Source of the DNA: Labyrinthula sp. Ha
Lineage: Eukaryota; Sar; Bigyra; Labyrinthulida; Labyrinthulaceae
Direction: 5' to 3'
Assembly (NCBI GenBank): GCA_015227615.1
Contig: JAALGZ010000033.1
Coordinates: 186,001 to 250,000 of the forward strand
Length of the DNA: 64,000 bases
A program made the position numbers and the translations under genes. This document shows positions 1-12,889 of the stretch, piece by piece (position 1 is the stretch's first letter; each line of letters begins with the position of its first letter). The notes beneath the pieces were generated by a model. The model saw only the letters and a program-made list of their open reading frames with translations, did no database searches and was not told where the DNA came from.

Positions 1-300
1 TTTGTTTTTGTTTGCTCTTTTGTCTCGGCATTTCCTCTTTTCTATCTATCCTGTTGTGTATTTTTCGTTTCTTTCTCTTCCGGTGATATGAGCGTCCTGA
101 AAATAGTAATGATGTCATTAAGTGTAATTAATGTTTGGAGCAGATAGTCTTATTGTCGAGGGAATCGGTAAGTCTCTTAAAGAAATTCTGACACGACAAA
201 TTGTAAACCGTTGAAAACTTAACGTTAAGAAAGGACACTTAAGGAAAAATAAGGAGTCTTGGAAGAATAAATTGATATAATAACTTATACATTATATTAA
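1..300. other. 5' flank of the PTC7-like gene
   Basis: The stretch starts with a T-rich tract and becomes AT-rich just before the first ATG. It probably holds the promoter and 5' UTR of the phosphatase gene. I see no TATA box or other motif I would defend, and no convincing coding exon. Confidence 0.4.
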
Positions 301-1476
301 ATGAAAGTTCAAAAAGCTGGAGCAGGAAACAGGACTAGGCCGAACCCGTCCGTAGAGACGCTAAGCACTTCAAATAAGAAGATGAAATTCGCTTCCCTTT
401 CACCGTTTTTATCTCGATACGCGTCTGACGTTATTCCAGAGGAAGTGTCAAACTTGTACTTGACACCGTGCAAATCATTCTCAAACTCCCAACTCTCTTT
501 GCCAGGAAATTGCACTGAAAAGCATTTCTTCAAAGTAGCAGCAGCTCATAAGCCGATGCCCACGAAACAAAATTTTGGTGAAGATGCTTTTTTTGTCTCA
601 ACAGATCGATCAGCACTTGGAGTAGCTGATGGAGTAGGAGGCTGGTCAGAAATGGGCATTGACGCAGGAGAATTCTCGCGTAAGCTAGTGCTTAGCTGTA
701 AAGAACTGTATAATAGAGCAACAGAGAAAATGCAAAGTGAAGATATTTTCCGTAAAGCTCTTGAAAAGGTGCAGCAACTGCAAATTAAAGGAAGCTCCAC
801 TGCGTGTTTGGTAAGAATATCTGATGGATACCTGGATGCTCTCAATTTGGGAGATTCAGGTTTTGTGCTGTTCAGAAGAATCCCTGTTTCATCAAATAAT
901 CAGTACTCCCAAAATGACAAGTCTGAATGGAGAGTTGTTTACAAAAGTGAAGAACAATGCCATTATTTTAATTGCCCATATCAAGTTGGATATGATTGCC
1001 TAGACACGGCAGATGATGCCCAAAGGTACCGCATTGGATACAAACCTGGAGACATTGTATTAGCTGCAACTGACGGGTTCTTTGACAATGTTTCTATTGC
1101 CGAGACCTGTCGAATAGTTAACTCTACAGCTGAAGAGATGCTTTCCCAACAAGGAGATCCCTTTATTGAGGTGGAGGAGGAAATGAGCACGATGAGCATT
1201 TGTAAGGGTGTGCCTAAAGGACCGGGTTGCCAAGTTGCGCCCAATGAACAACATGAAGAGGACTTTGTAAATCTTGTGGCTAAACGACTTACAAAAAAGG
1301 CTTATGAAATTTCCTTGAAGGAAGGGTTTGAGGTAGAAACTCCATTTTCTAAGGAAGCCGGCCAACATGGCCAGATCCATTCAGGTGGTAAGCCTGATGA
1401 CATTACTGTGTTAACTGCAATAATTGGAACAAGGCAACCTAAAGGCAAAACCAACTTTACTGGTATGTTTCTGTAG
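301..1476 (+). CDS. PTC7: PTC7-like PP2C family protein phosphatase
   Basis: This is a metal-dependent serine/threonine phosphatase of the PP2C class, PTC7/PPTC7 subgroup, whose known members act on mitochondrial proteins. The 391-residue product has the PP2C metal-site motifs: GEDAFF near residues 93-98, VADGVGGW at 108-115, a GDSGF strand in the middle, ATDGFFDN, and the C-terminal GKPDDITVL near 363-371. The VADGVGGW form and the segment ending in FNCPYQ are typical of PTC7. The basic N-terminus of about 70 residues could be an organellar presequence, but this is inference. I see no intron. An in-frame Met at residue 28 is an alternative start. The gene converges on the MORN-adenylate kinase gene with about 290 bp between stops. 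Confidence 0.9.
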   Translation: MKVQKAGAGNRTRPNPSVETLSTSNKKMKFASLSPFLSRYASDVIPEEVSNLYLTPCKSFSNSQLSLPGNCTEKHFFKVAAAHKPMPTKQNFGEDAFFVSTDRSALGVADGVGGWSEMGIDAGEFSRKLVLSCKELYNRATEKMQSEDIFRKALEKVQQLQIKGSSTACLVRISDGYLDALNLGDSGFVLFRRIPVSSNNQYSQNDKSEWRVVYKSEEQCHYFNCPYQVGYDCLDTADDAQRYRIGYKPGDIVLAATDGFFDNVSIAETCRIVNSTAEEMLSQQGDPFIEVEEEMSTMSICKGVPKGPGCQVAPNEQHEEDFVNLVAKRLTKKAYEISLKEGFEVETPFSKEAGQHGQIHSGGKPDDITVLTAIIGTRQPKGKTNFTGMFL

Positions 1477-1764
1477 CATAATGTTTATAACTATTTACAA
1501 TTGATTCACATTAAATAGAATAAGTATTGATACTTTGTACCATATCGTATAATACTTACCTGTATGAAGACAATAAAACATTATTGACATTTTCCACGAA
1601 ACTGCACATCAGTTGTCGTTGAACGACTTGATGACACGAGAGCAACATACTGCCAAAATAATACATGAAGAAAGAGAATATTCATTTTTTCAGACTTAAT
1701 TAACGCCGCGAGTTGGCATAGTAGCACCTGGCAACCACCCAGCACAGCTTAAAAACCAAATAAC
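1477..1764. other. Convergent 3' spacer
   Basis: This short spacer lies between the convergent phosphatase and adenylate kinase genes. An AATAAA-type motif about 95 bp after the phosphatase stop (AGACAATAAAACA, near 1568-1580) is a candidate polyadenylation signal. Nothing else is recognised. Confidence 0.35.
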
Positions 1765-3069
1765 TTAAGATTGTTCCTCTTGTATTAGGGTTTCTACCTT
1801 TTCTCCTTCTTTCAGTCTTATTAATTTTCCCTTAATGTTCTCCCAAATAGCTTCTCTACTCTCATTTCCATCAACCATAACTAGTTTCTTCTCATAAAAC
1901 TTTTCTATATTCTTAACATGCTCATTAAATAAGCCAATTCTATTTTTCATTGTCTCTTCGTTGTCATCCTTTCGTTGTTTTAGTCTGTCAACAATATCCT
2001 CTGGAGGCGGGTTAAACTTTAGATGGTATATCTTTCCAGTTTCAGGATCAGTCCTTCTTCCTACAGCCCGCTCAATCAACCTCTCTTCTTCCACGCTAAG
2101 CAACAGCACAATATCCACATCTAAACTCAAACCTTTCAACATCAAGTCCAAGCTTTTAGCTTGTCCCTCAGTTCTAGGATATCCATCAAGGAGAAAACCT
2201 TTTTCTTTTACATCATCCTTCTCAATTCTTTCTTTTAACGCGTCAAGAACGATATCATCCGGCACCAGCTGGCCAGACTGCATGTACTCTCTCGTTCTCT
2301 TAGCCAAATCGCTTTCATTCTCCTCTTTTGCTAGCTCTCTCAAAAGATCCCCCGTGGAAATGTGTATAACACCAAACTCACTGGAAATACTTTCACATTG
2401 ACTTCCTTTTCCAGAAGCAGGTGCTCCAGCAATGATAACACCGAGCTTTTTCTCTTTCAGATCTTCCTCATTATTTACAGCAACAACAGCCGTATCCTCA
2501 ACTATATCAATTGCTTTTTCCGCATCTGCCTGTTCCGCCTCCCCGGCATTTGGAGTTTCTGCATTTTCAGCTGTTTGTGGAGTTTCCTGAACTACCACAG
2601 CATCTTCAGTTTTCTTGATCTCTCTTTCCTCAAAAGTGCTTTCATCAAGTTTTCCATTCATCCAGGTTCCCGTAATTTCTCTTGGAGGATCTTGCATGGT
2701 AAACTTACCCAGTCCATCTCGTTTGTCCTTTTTCCAAGTTCCTTCAAATACATCTCCATTTGTATACTTGTATACCCCCCTACCATCTTTCAATCCATCC
2801 TTCCAAAGTCCTTCATATACTTCACCTGTGGGGAAAGTATAAGTCCCTTGACCCTCCCGTTTTCCTTTTATGTAGTCACCGGAGTAAACTGCGCCTGATT
2901 TCCAAGTGTATGTTCCGAACCCGTCTCTCACAAACTTTTTTGCTGGGTCAGAAATGTAGGTTCCTTGAAACTTATCCCCATTTTCAAACAAAGCATCAAC
3001 TTTTCCTGCTCTGTTTACTTCTGGAGCATCTTCTTTACTCCCATCAAGGTATTTTACGGAAGTGAACAT
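1765..3069 (-). CDS. MORN-repeat / adenylate kinase fusion protein
   Basis: The 434-residue protein has two parts. Residues about 28-140 hold roughly five MORN repeats (pattern YxGxWxxGxxxGxGxY, for example EVYEGLWKDGLKDGRG), a fold linked to membranes and to ciliary or cortical scaffolds. Residues about 150-205 are an acidic, low-complexity linker. Residues 209-425 form an adenylate kinase: P-loop GAPASGKGSQ (215-224), HISTGDLLR (NMP site), DGYPRT (295-300), GRRTDPETGKIYH (start of the LID) and RKDDN (366-370). Known catalytic residues look intact, so it should convert 2 ADP to ATP plus AMP. Family knowledge suggests MORN repeats anchor the kinase near a membrane or axoneme; the location is inference. 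No intron is visible. Confidence 0.9.
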   Translation of the reverse strand: MFTSVKYLDGSKEDAPEVNRAGKVDALFENGDKFQGTYISDPAKKFVRDGFGTYTWKSGAVYSGDYIKGKREGQGTYTFPTGEVYEGLWKDGLKDGRGVYKYTNGDVFEGTWKKDKRDGLGKFTMQDPPREITGTWMNGKLDESTFEEREIKKTEDAVVVQETPQTAENAETPNAGEAEQADAEKAIDIVEDTAVVAVNNEEDLKEKKLGVIIAGAPASGKGSQCESISSEFGVIHISTGDLLRELAKEENESDLAKRTREYMQSGQLVPDDIVLDALKERIEKDDVKEKGFLLDGYPRTEGQAKSLDLMLKGLSLDVDIVLLLSVEEERLIERAVGRRTDPETGKIYHLKFNPPPEDIVDRLKQRKDDNEETMKNRIGLFNEHVKNIEKFYEKKLVMVDGNESREAIWENIKGKLIRLKEGEKVETLIQEEQS

Positions 3070-3786
3070 TTTAATTTCTTGGATGTGTACTAAACGGCTG
3101 TCTTTTAGCGTTATGTGATATAGTTCCTATTTTATGTGTTTTTTGGGCAATTATGTATCCGGTTTAATTTGGTCTATTGAGTATTTAATGATTTAGAGAA
3201 AGAAAAATGGTTTCAAAAAAGTCGAAACTTTCCGAAACCAAGATTTCCTAAACATGATAATCTGTATATGGGAAGGTTAAGCAAGTAGGGTCAAGGTATG
3301 CAGAAAGCGACAATTCGATTAACTATTTATATGGAGACAAAAAGCCAAAAGGGTTAAGACATGTGTATTGCCTCCTCGTTAAGTTCACTTGCCCGAGGAC
3401 AGTCAGCCTTTTTTGTTTACTTTTTAGTTGTTCCTCTGGCAATGGAGTATACAAATTGTACATTGTCAACAAAAACTCACAACTGTGACTGTCTCCAAAA
3501 GAATATGTCATGAGTGAGGGTTTATATGTGAATTAGAAGTTGCATAGAACGGTTATCAGTGCCATGAACGAAGAACCATCTCCTTTATAAGACATCTAAA
3601 CTATATGAGGTTTTGACATGTTTAATATTTGGACTCATCGTCCAGGTAATGTTCCCGAAGAAATTTTGTACTGTAAGGACCTACTCCTTCTAGATACACC
3701 TCAAAAGTTAAGACAGGGATCTTTTGTTTTCTGCTTGTTAGTGAATGGTCATGGAGATCAAGCGTCTTATTTGCCAATGTTACAAC
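3070..3786. other. Gene-free spacer
   Basis: This is the 5' flank of the MORN-adenylate kinase gene followed by AT-rich sequence. Two short open frames here (one on each strand, 62 and 77 codons) have no recognisable homology, and the plus-strand one runs into the transposon that starts at 3787. I do not call them genes. Confidence 0.5.
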
Positions 3787-4270
3787 TAGGGGTGCCGTCT
3801 GAGAAAAAATATCAAAACTCATATGATATTATCAAAATTTTTAATTCTTGATATTTTCTTGGCATTTTGATATTCCTCAAATTATACATGAGTTTTTTTC
3901 ATAGAGCAAAATTCTTCAAATGATGTTTGGGCCATTTGGCGTTTAGCCACGTGGCCCAAATATTTTTATTGTTCAAATTTCGCGCTATATGAGAACCATA
4001 GGAAATGAACTATATGACCCGGGAATATTCTGCAAATAGATGGGATCAAAAACATATTTTCCCGGAAGGGGCGTCTCCTACAATCTGCTTCTTGAAACAA
4101 AGGACTTAGACGAACAACCTTGTGGGCCACATAGGCAAAGCCTCAAGTGATACTCATGATATTATCAAAACTCACTCAACATATCTGCGAAAAACACAAA
4201 CTCAAACAAAGTAATATGAAAATCATCGAAAAAAGTTTAATATATCATGATAATATCAAACAACACCCTA
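3787..4270. mobile_element. hAT-like MITE (non-autonomous DNA transposon)
   Basis: The left end reads TAGGGGTGCCGTCTGAG and the right end, reverse-complemented, reads TAGGGTGTTGTTTGAT, giving short imperfect terminal inverted repeats of the hAT type (C/TAGGGGTG). The flanking 8-mers are gttacaac (3779-3786) and ggtacaac (4271-4278), seven of eight identical, as expected for the 8-bp hAT target duplication. The body of 484 bp has no coding capacity. It carries several copies of a near-palindrome, ATGATATTATCA, close to both ends. The diverged duplication suggests an old insertion. Confidence 0.65.
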
Positions 4271-7200
4271 GGTACAACTGCTAAGCTTAGTATAGTTGGT
4301 ACTAATAGCAAAGGTGGAACGTATGTTACTGTCGAGTGGTATATGCTATCAGGTTATGTTTGCGCTTGTACTTAAGGCAGTTAGCTAAAATAACGAAAAC
4401 TTTGTAGAATTGGGTTAGAATAAGAGGAAATATTTCCTGCACCGGTACCAACGAACATTGTCCATTGTGGCTATCACGGTAATCAAAGAGAATCACTTTC
4501 GAATCTATTGGACAAGTGAATCAAAAGACAAAAGATAGAAAGTACCGTAAGGAATAACCAAGCCTTTTGGCTAAAAGAATAGGCAGGGCATTCGAGTTAT
4601 AACTCAATCCTTAACAAAATATAGTCCAATTCCTGGTAGCCTAGCATTACTTGTAGTACACTATGCCAAAAAGTCTATAGTAGACGGAACTAAAAAAGGT
4701 ATAACATAGGACAGATAGCTAGCCTAAGTTAAGAGCTACAAGCCTATTGAAAGGCCTGACAGCGGAAATAACTAGCCGGTTCTTCTGTTAGAGTCTGAAG
4801 AAACTGGATTCCTTAAATTTTTGGAAATCTAGAAACAGGAAATTCCGTAACTAGAAATGTAAACATCTTCTTAGCCTATAGAGAATGAAGAGAGAAGGAT
4901 ATATGTTGACTTCAAGAACTAGACCCTATAAAGTTATAGTAAAAGTGCACGGAAAGATATCTCCCTTGAAAAAACATAACTGTCCCCATAATAATCAAAA
5001 TGGTCCAGAAATTATTTCTTTTATATATTGAGACCCTAGAATAGTTGAAACTATCTTGTGAAAATAGTACGAGTTCATTATACATAGAAAGCTTCTCTAC
5101 AACCACAGTTTTTTCAATTGACTGAAATCATCTGACGCAATGAGTATTCATAGACTTCAAGGAATAATTGCAATACTACTATACAATTAGTGAATTAAAT
5201 AAGAATAACAAGAGAATCTTCTTAATCCAAGTATCAGCATATAACCCGTAATATTCGCTGAGATTAAGATTTCATGGTAAAACTGACTGTTTTTGTTAGC
5301 ATATGGTTCTGTTTATTTTATTGTTTGCCATATTAGACAGTGTTTGCAGATAGCAGTTTAAGGAAAGCATCTCCTACTCTAATGCTGTTTAATATCATTA
5401 GTAGAGCACATAAAAAAGATTTTAAGATAGATATAGCACGGGCAGGATCCTCAAATTATGATAATATCTAGGTTTTGGGTTCTACATAATCACAAAGAAG
5501 GAAATGATCCGACTCTTGGTCCAGTTAAAGGCACGGGGATTATCTAGTCAGGCTTCATATGCTGTATGAGAATGTCATAAGATGGCGGTGGAGATACTTT
5601 GATAGTAATACCAAACTCATCGGCATCGGTTTTCTCTGTATTTACATCAACCTCTTCCATCAACTCATAGTTTGTTTAAAACTAGAAAAGTTTGATCTTG
5701 AGAGGAAGTTCTACTACCAGCTAATTTCCTTATATGTGTGCTAGGAATATAATTTTCGCGGTTGTTGTATAAATGGCATTGTTAGAAATTAAAAACCACA
5801 ACATTAAAATCAATATTTTGCTGTTTCTAAAATTGAGCTTCATGACCCGATACAAAAATTCCGTCAAATGATTTCTCTTTTCTCAACAGCTTCAGTGGAA
5901 TAAGAATTAAGAGTCGTGTTTCCATACATATGTTTACTTCGCCACTAGAAGGACTAAGAGCACTTGTGTTTTGCGCCTTGGAATCGCCAACCTTCAAAGC
6001 TTATTCAAATAGTCTAATGAATCGAAAATTATATCAAAAAGACATAAAGTGAGCAGATCCCTACGAAAATTGAAATGTAGAACTAGTTAAGGCACTTCAT
6101 TATTTTCGACGTCGTTCTTGCTTTATAATCGTATAAAGGTATGCAGATAAAAGTACTCAAGTTATGACTTGTTGTTAAAATTAATTCAACCTAAAAAACC
6201 TCAGAAAAAAAGCACTGGAAGATATTAAACACAACCTTAATACAGGAAGCAGTACAGAGAATTCTATATGTGCAACGGTACTTTCAAATGAAATCTCTCC
6301 TGAGGTTTGGCATAAAATATCATTAAGACCACAATTACCATACTACAGCTACCGTATTCTTGAAGAAAAACCTTTATTTAAACCAACTATATTTTTTAGA
6401 GTCACAGGTAACGCACATAATCTAGTTAAAATTTTTGGAGTATGTGTTCACATCAAAATCTTGGCACTACATAGTTTAAGTGCGGGACCTCTCCACTAGA
6501 TATTAAACACCGACATCAATATATGAGCTAATTTTACTTGTTTTGTTTGAAGGGGCTATTTATATACACTCTGGATGTTTAATGCGTTATTTTATTCAGT
6601 TATAAAGCAGAAAACATGATCGAAAATAATGTTGATATTACTTACAAGAGTGAATCGGGGCATTAAACGTCGAACTTATTTAAAGTTGGTTTATTCGTTT
6701 TCTCACAAAGCTGAATCCTTTACATACAAATGTTTCCATTGCATAAGGACGTGTGCTAAATTTTTAAGAAGCCTTATACCAAGGGGGTAACATGGAGAAA
6801 TGGTAGCATTGGTTCAAGTACCAAAGAACGGACAAATTATGTAGCATTTATTTAAACGAGTTCAAAATATAGAATGAAGCTGTAATCACCTTACTTACCA
6901 TATGTTCCCTAGAAAAGAATCCCGGTATGTTGATTTGAGTAGTTGTTCTTGTGTTTTGGTCTAGAGAACAAAAAAGAAGATCTTCTATGATGCTGAAGGA
7001 AGTAGATCTTTTCTCTTCGATCTTGTATTTCTCTATAGCTTTTACTAACTTTAATTAGCCTTAACTGGTAAACAATATTTTTCTGTTCCACGACAAGAAA
7101 TAGAAACAGCTTTTTCATATATAAATTATACTCTTGTGCAATGAAACTATGCGGTTGGACTGGATTTACTGACAATTTGTAAAAAAAAATCTTACCTATT

Positions 7201-10200
7201 TTTTTGTTGTTGGTAGACTATGATAATTGCTTAAACATTTTGATTGATCATTGATAATCAACCAATTATCAATACAAGGCTGCATCAGAAAGATCCAGAA
7301 CGAAAGTGCTAAAAAATAATGTTTCATTCCTTCATCGTACATAAAACTTCATAAATTTACCATATGGCCCCACTACATTCTATTATTGGACTATTCCCGC
7401 TTCATGTGGCCAATTTGTAAAGATCTTAATATTCTGCAGAAAATAGGCAAAATATTATCGGTAATTGAAGATAGAGTTGCATAGCCCAGACTTGGAATGA
7501 TAACCATTTCATATTCCAAATGAAAACAGAATAACTAAAGAAGACTCAAAATTCCAATTCTAAATTGATAGTCAGAATCAAAGCAACCACCAAATATTTA
7601 TTGAGAGCCTTTACAAAATGTAATGATTAAGTGAGGCAATATCCCAAATTTTTTTATCTATCATTAACAGAAAAAACTATATTTTATTTTCCGTGCATCA
7701 TTTGGCATAATATATACGTAACATTCCGCAGTTACGTATGTCATGTATTGCGTCATATTTAATTCAATTGGTGAGGTACAAGACAAAGGTTTTGACAAAT
7801 TAACAAGTCCCAAACTATAAATATTTAATGAAAGGCCTTTCTTGGTATCTTTTCAGGAAGCCCCTTGATGTCTCGTAAGAGATATGTTGTAACAAACCCG
7901 CTCGGCAAAAGATTTTATTATATTCTTAGACCACTATATCCCTAAAAATGAAAAACCAACCCACCTTTGCTTTCTTACCCAATAGGATATTGACTTCAAT
8001 AATACTAGATCAATTTACTAATAATCCAGTTGACATTAAACAGGTTAGAGCAATTAATACCAGAAATAAGACCTTTCACAGTTAACCTATAAACTGATTA
8101 GATTAATTTATGGGGACTTGAAATATTTTAGGGCATATTCTAGGTGAACTCACAGAGGTATCACATATACATAATCTTAAATTTTTTAAATCTAGGCTCA
8201 ACATAGCTAAATCGTTACCCATGTCTCATAGCAATAGAGCATGCAATGTATAAATTGCCAAGTTTTAAATATATATACCTATAATACACTCGGATGTTAG
8301 TGTATTCCCTATTGTTAAGTTTGTCTGCAGACACTCTTAGGGTGGAAATTGTATGTATAAGGGTGAAATCTTCATTACTCTCGGGTTAAGAAAAGCAGGA
8401 GTGTACGTATATTTGCTATGAACTAGTCTAGATATTATATTATCTGTGAAAAATAGATGTTGCCAGAAGACTTAAATAGTTTTCTAGAAAGTATTTATCT
8501 TCGATTAATGTTGACAGTGTATAATAGTGTTCATATTAAGAGCTTCAATTGTTTAAAGTGAAAACAGATAGATAATTCCGCTAAGATGAATAAATAACAT
8601 TGAAATTGAAGTATTTAAAGCAACAACTCATTATAGGTACTCTAGCTTAGATAGAAAACAATAACTAAATTGTAATCTCGTTAATAAGATGTACAGATGA
8701 TTTGCTTGACTCATATTAGCTGCAAAATATCCGGTAATATCTCATCTAAAGATAGAAACTTATATTCTTAAACAGGTTCTTCCTTAAGAATTAGATCAGT
8801 AATGAATTAGCACTTAGACTGTTTCAGTTGAAACGTAGGAAATAAATACTTATGCTTATTCTATATACCAGTTGTTTCAAACCAAGTGCTTCAACTCACC
8901 CTGTGTTGACACACTTATGGATACGAAAATTCTAATACTGTATGCACTTAGTCATGGAATCACACTTCAAGACTCATATAGAATTTGGCGAATCCATATC
9001 AAAATATCAACTAACATTATTTCACTTTCCCTCTATTATTATATACTTTATAAATTAATTGCAACCCAAACTTGGAGTACCCTTTGGTACTAGTTATTCT
9101 AGGAGGATGCTCTAGCGGACTACATTGCGCAACTTCAATACTATATTTCGTATACCACTGCTAAGAGAAACAAATATGGAAAGTCATAGCTTATCGGAAC
9201 AAATAATACTCTGTAGTTTCTGTTTCACTAGCAAACAGTGAAACTTTGGGTATTCCCAACTAGGGGTAGTTATACAATTGCAATTACGTCTGTGATATGT
9301 TGGAGAAATAAAAGAAATTAGGTATCTGGTCTTAAGAACTTCAATGTGGGTAAGTAGTTTGAAGCTTGCCGACTTTATATAATTTGAAAGCTGATCATTG
9401 TTGTAGTTTCTTCAATATTTGAAACAATGCAGCAAAGAAATCAGAATTACTACGCGTCAGTTTATTTCTGAGTATGTACAATTCTTCCAAGTTTAACATT
9501 AATATGGTAAAACAACGAGCCATTATGTTGAAGTAAACGCTTTATTTACGGTACTTAGGAACTTTTAAAATAAAAAAGTAAAGCTATTATAATTCTTAAT
9601 AGAAGAAGTGAAATAGCGAATAAAAGCATTTAGCAACCAATTTGGATATGTAGCTATTTTTGCTCATTATACTTTTGGATATAGCTACTAAGCTCGAAAT
9701 AGAGTGGACTCAATATAAACGTGAAATGTTATATCTACTTAACCAACTCAGAAAAAACAAATGTATTATATGCTTCGGGGATATTTATTGCCCCAACAAA
9801 CTTCATACTAAGACTTTAGATTCCTTAGTATAAGCACCAGGTTTACACAACCTTTAGTTACTAAGTCGAGTTCGGTATATATTCTTTTATTAAGATTCCA
9901 TTTAATAAATTTAGTTGCTTATTTATTGAAAGACTTAGAGCAATGATCCCAAATTTTATTTACTAAAATTTTGTGCTATTATATTCGCTAAATGAGTACT
10001 ACATAAGAACACGAGTATGAAATTTTATAGGGATATCTTAATTTTTTTAGTTATCCGATTCCTGATACTGCTACTGCTTTAGTGTAAGGTTATGGAACAA
10101 AGTCTTTGTCTCTTTCATACAACAATTATTTAACTCTTTTTGGATTCCAAGTCCTAACTGAAAGCTAAGGCTAATTTTACACAATTGCCATTGTCGAGAA

Positions 10201-12889
10201 ACCAATTTGAAATGGGTTTGGTTTCTTACTAAGGGAATTTTTAGGACATACGTGTAACTCAGATAATTGAATTAGAAGTCATTGAGAATAGAATATATAT
10301 ATACAAATATCAGGGATGCTATTTGAATTTCTCTCGTTAAGCTCGACTTGATCACTCTGAAACATGCTCTAATAGAGAAAGTAATTCTAGTACACAGAAA
10401 TTAATTACCACTTCGTATTATATTCTAGTACTAACTTCATGAAATATTAATCTCCTACACAGGAATTAGTTACACCATGAACTATACAGAACAGAAATAG
10501 TCGGGCTTACAGATTTAAGCTATATATAAATCTAAAGCTCTCATTTTGAATAAATCTAGCTCAAATTTCACTCAGTAGGTATTAATATAGTTACAATTTT
10601 TTTTTCTATCATTTAGGTAGAAAGAATATCTATTAAATATCGATTTATCAGGATTTTCCAGGAAAGACTTGTGCCATTGAATGGATTATGAATCTGCAGG
10701 CCCTAAGTCAATGTGTAAAGGCAGAAAATCTTTTGAACCATTATGAATCCAGGAATAAAAAAACACCTTATACAACCCCAGTTATAAAGTTTTTATGAGG
10801 TAGATCCCAACTCAAACATTCTAGCGAACCTAGGATAAAATTCTAAAATGGCATTCTAATTGAAGCGAAAAGGAAATACAATGAAAATGCTTAACATTTT
10901 CTTAATAAAAACAAAAAGGAATTTGCTCCTGAACGGACCATAGTAACAGCTTTCGATATTTTTTTATGCAAATGGACGTCTTGAATGCAGAGAACAGAAA
11001 GTAGTATCTTTGAAAATATAGTAACGGTAGAGTAAGTCGCAAAAGTGCTAAGAGCGATAAGATTTCAATACATTCAAATTGTACTTGCTCAGATGTCATT
11101 TTCTTGATGTGGTTGAACACTGTCCTACAGATCACACACTATACTGAAACTTAAGGATAGAAACTATCAATTTTTTGGATACAACCTCCAAAGATATGCA
11201 AGATATTGTTAACATTAAAAGAATGAAATATAGTGATGCGTTATTTTAACAGAGTGCTTGGGTTATATAACATCATTATTCGTGTTTATGTTATTATTAA
11301 CGGAGAGAATTTTCATAAACAACTAGTCGCGACTTAATTTCGCCATAGCTGTCTAACTAAGTTGCCAAAAAAATTAGTTACTTGCAAGAAGCAAAAAAAA
11401 TGGAATCATCGCCTTAGAATACTGCAGCTTAGACTACACAACTTTCATACTATGCTATGTCTTTGGACAGGAATTTTGCTTCAAAATTTAGCATTCTTAG
11501 CTATTTATCAAAAAATAATACTTGTATAAGTAAAGGAGATTAAGAAGGATGAGTATGGGGTAGTTCGTATGAAATACAAAGAGGTTGGAGCATTTAACGT
11601 ATTGCTAAACAGCCATGGAAGGTTACCCGGGGTTCTGGTAACAAGGAACGATTTTCTATTGCATCCCCGATTTAACCGCACAAGCTAAGAGATATCAAGA
11701 TGTAAAGTATGAACAGTGCCATTGCAAGTTATTCATTAGGAATAAAACCCGAAAAAGAGATTAGTTCCTGTTAACTTTGGTGCCCACTTTCTAAGCTAAA
11801 GATTTAATTGAAACATGCCGCTGAAGATTTCTCCAATGAGCATAAAAATATACCGAATAAAAAGGTTTGCAGGCAACATCAGCATTCCTTGGTGAATTGT
11901 CAAAGTAGTTAAACTTAGCCAGACATAGAGTGGTAGATTTGGTACGGAAGAGTCTTACTTATGAAAGTTTTTGCCAGAGGTAAAAAAATTAGATTAGAAA
12001 GATTTTGGAAGTTGTTATTGTTCTCGAAATGAAAACTGTAAGACGTGCTCAACCGTAACATAATGTTTCAACATTTTCCCATAACGTACCCACCTAGAGC
12101 CAGGATTTTCAGAACCTGGTATGAACTGATACAAGAAAGCTCGGCACCTAAATCCCATTTTCCACGTTCCCTGTTGGTGGTAAAGCTTTTGACAAGGTTT
12201 TTCAAACGGCAAAACAATAAAAATTTTAGGATTAAGAACTTTAGGTATGATACACTATTTAGAAAAATAACATTTTAATAACAACAAGAAAAAGTTGCAA
12301 AAAATGTCTTTAATGCAAAAGGATCTTCTAACATGGGTTCTTGAGTACAAGAATAATAACATGAAAGTCAAGTATTTTTTTGTGAAGGGTTTACTTGGAG
12401 GCTGGAAACCCATAGGTCTTATAATGAGGACTTAGCTGACGCAAGACATTTTCTTTCACCGCATGGTTAATAGCTATAGCACTGTAGCTCGAATTTTTCC
12501 ATTAAGCAGTGGTTACTACTAACTAGCCTACAGTTCGAAATGAATCCTCTGACATTTAATGCGTTTGTTGGCCGCAGCTACCGCAGATATTCCAAGAGAA
12601 CATAACGTGAGTACCACTTCTGATCACAATGCTTTGAGTCTTGCAGATTAAAAACTGTTGGTTAATTGTTGCTGGAAGTCAGATAACAAAAAAATATACA
12701 ATCCAAACTTGAAAAAGAACTTGGACAGGAAGAATATTAGTAATGTAAAGCTCATTCACAGCAAATGATAGTATTGCCAATATATGAGATTTATGAGGCT
12801 TTGTCTTCGATAAATATGAGTACTTTTGCATAACATATGTTTTCGGCTATTTAAGAACTACTTCGGAGAATATATTAAATATATGAGAG
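4271..12889. other. Large AT-rich desert, no intact gene
   Basis: About 8.6 kb without a gene I can support. Open frames are short, lack homology and overlap on both strands. A few tracts look like decayed coding sequence: a Met-less plus-strand frame of about 105 codons near 6186-6499, a minus-strand frame near 6909-7175, and plus-strand fragments near 10.9 kb, 11.6 kb and 12.6 kb. None matches a family I recognise. No tRNA or rRNA was seen. Confidence 0.5.

Noticed and set aside
1-31. Start of a minus-strand gene (ATG at 31, then PRQKSKQKQ) running off the left edge
   Set aside because: Only ten codons are visible, in a T-rich tract whose complement gives Lys/Gln codons by composition. There is nothing to support a gene.
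3618-3851. 77-codon plus-strand open frame
   Set aside because: No homology, and its last third lies inside the hAT-like MITE.
6790-6850. tRNA-like T-loop (GGTTCAAGTACC)
   Set aside because: The T-stem does not pair properly with a seven-base loop, and no acceptor or anticodon stems could be built around it.
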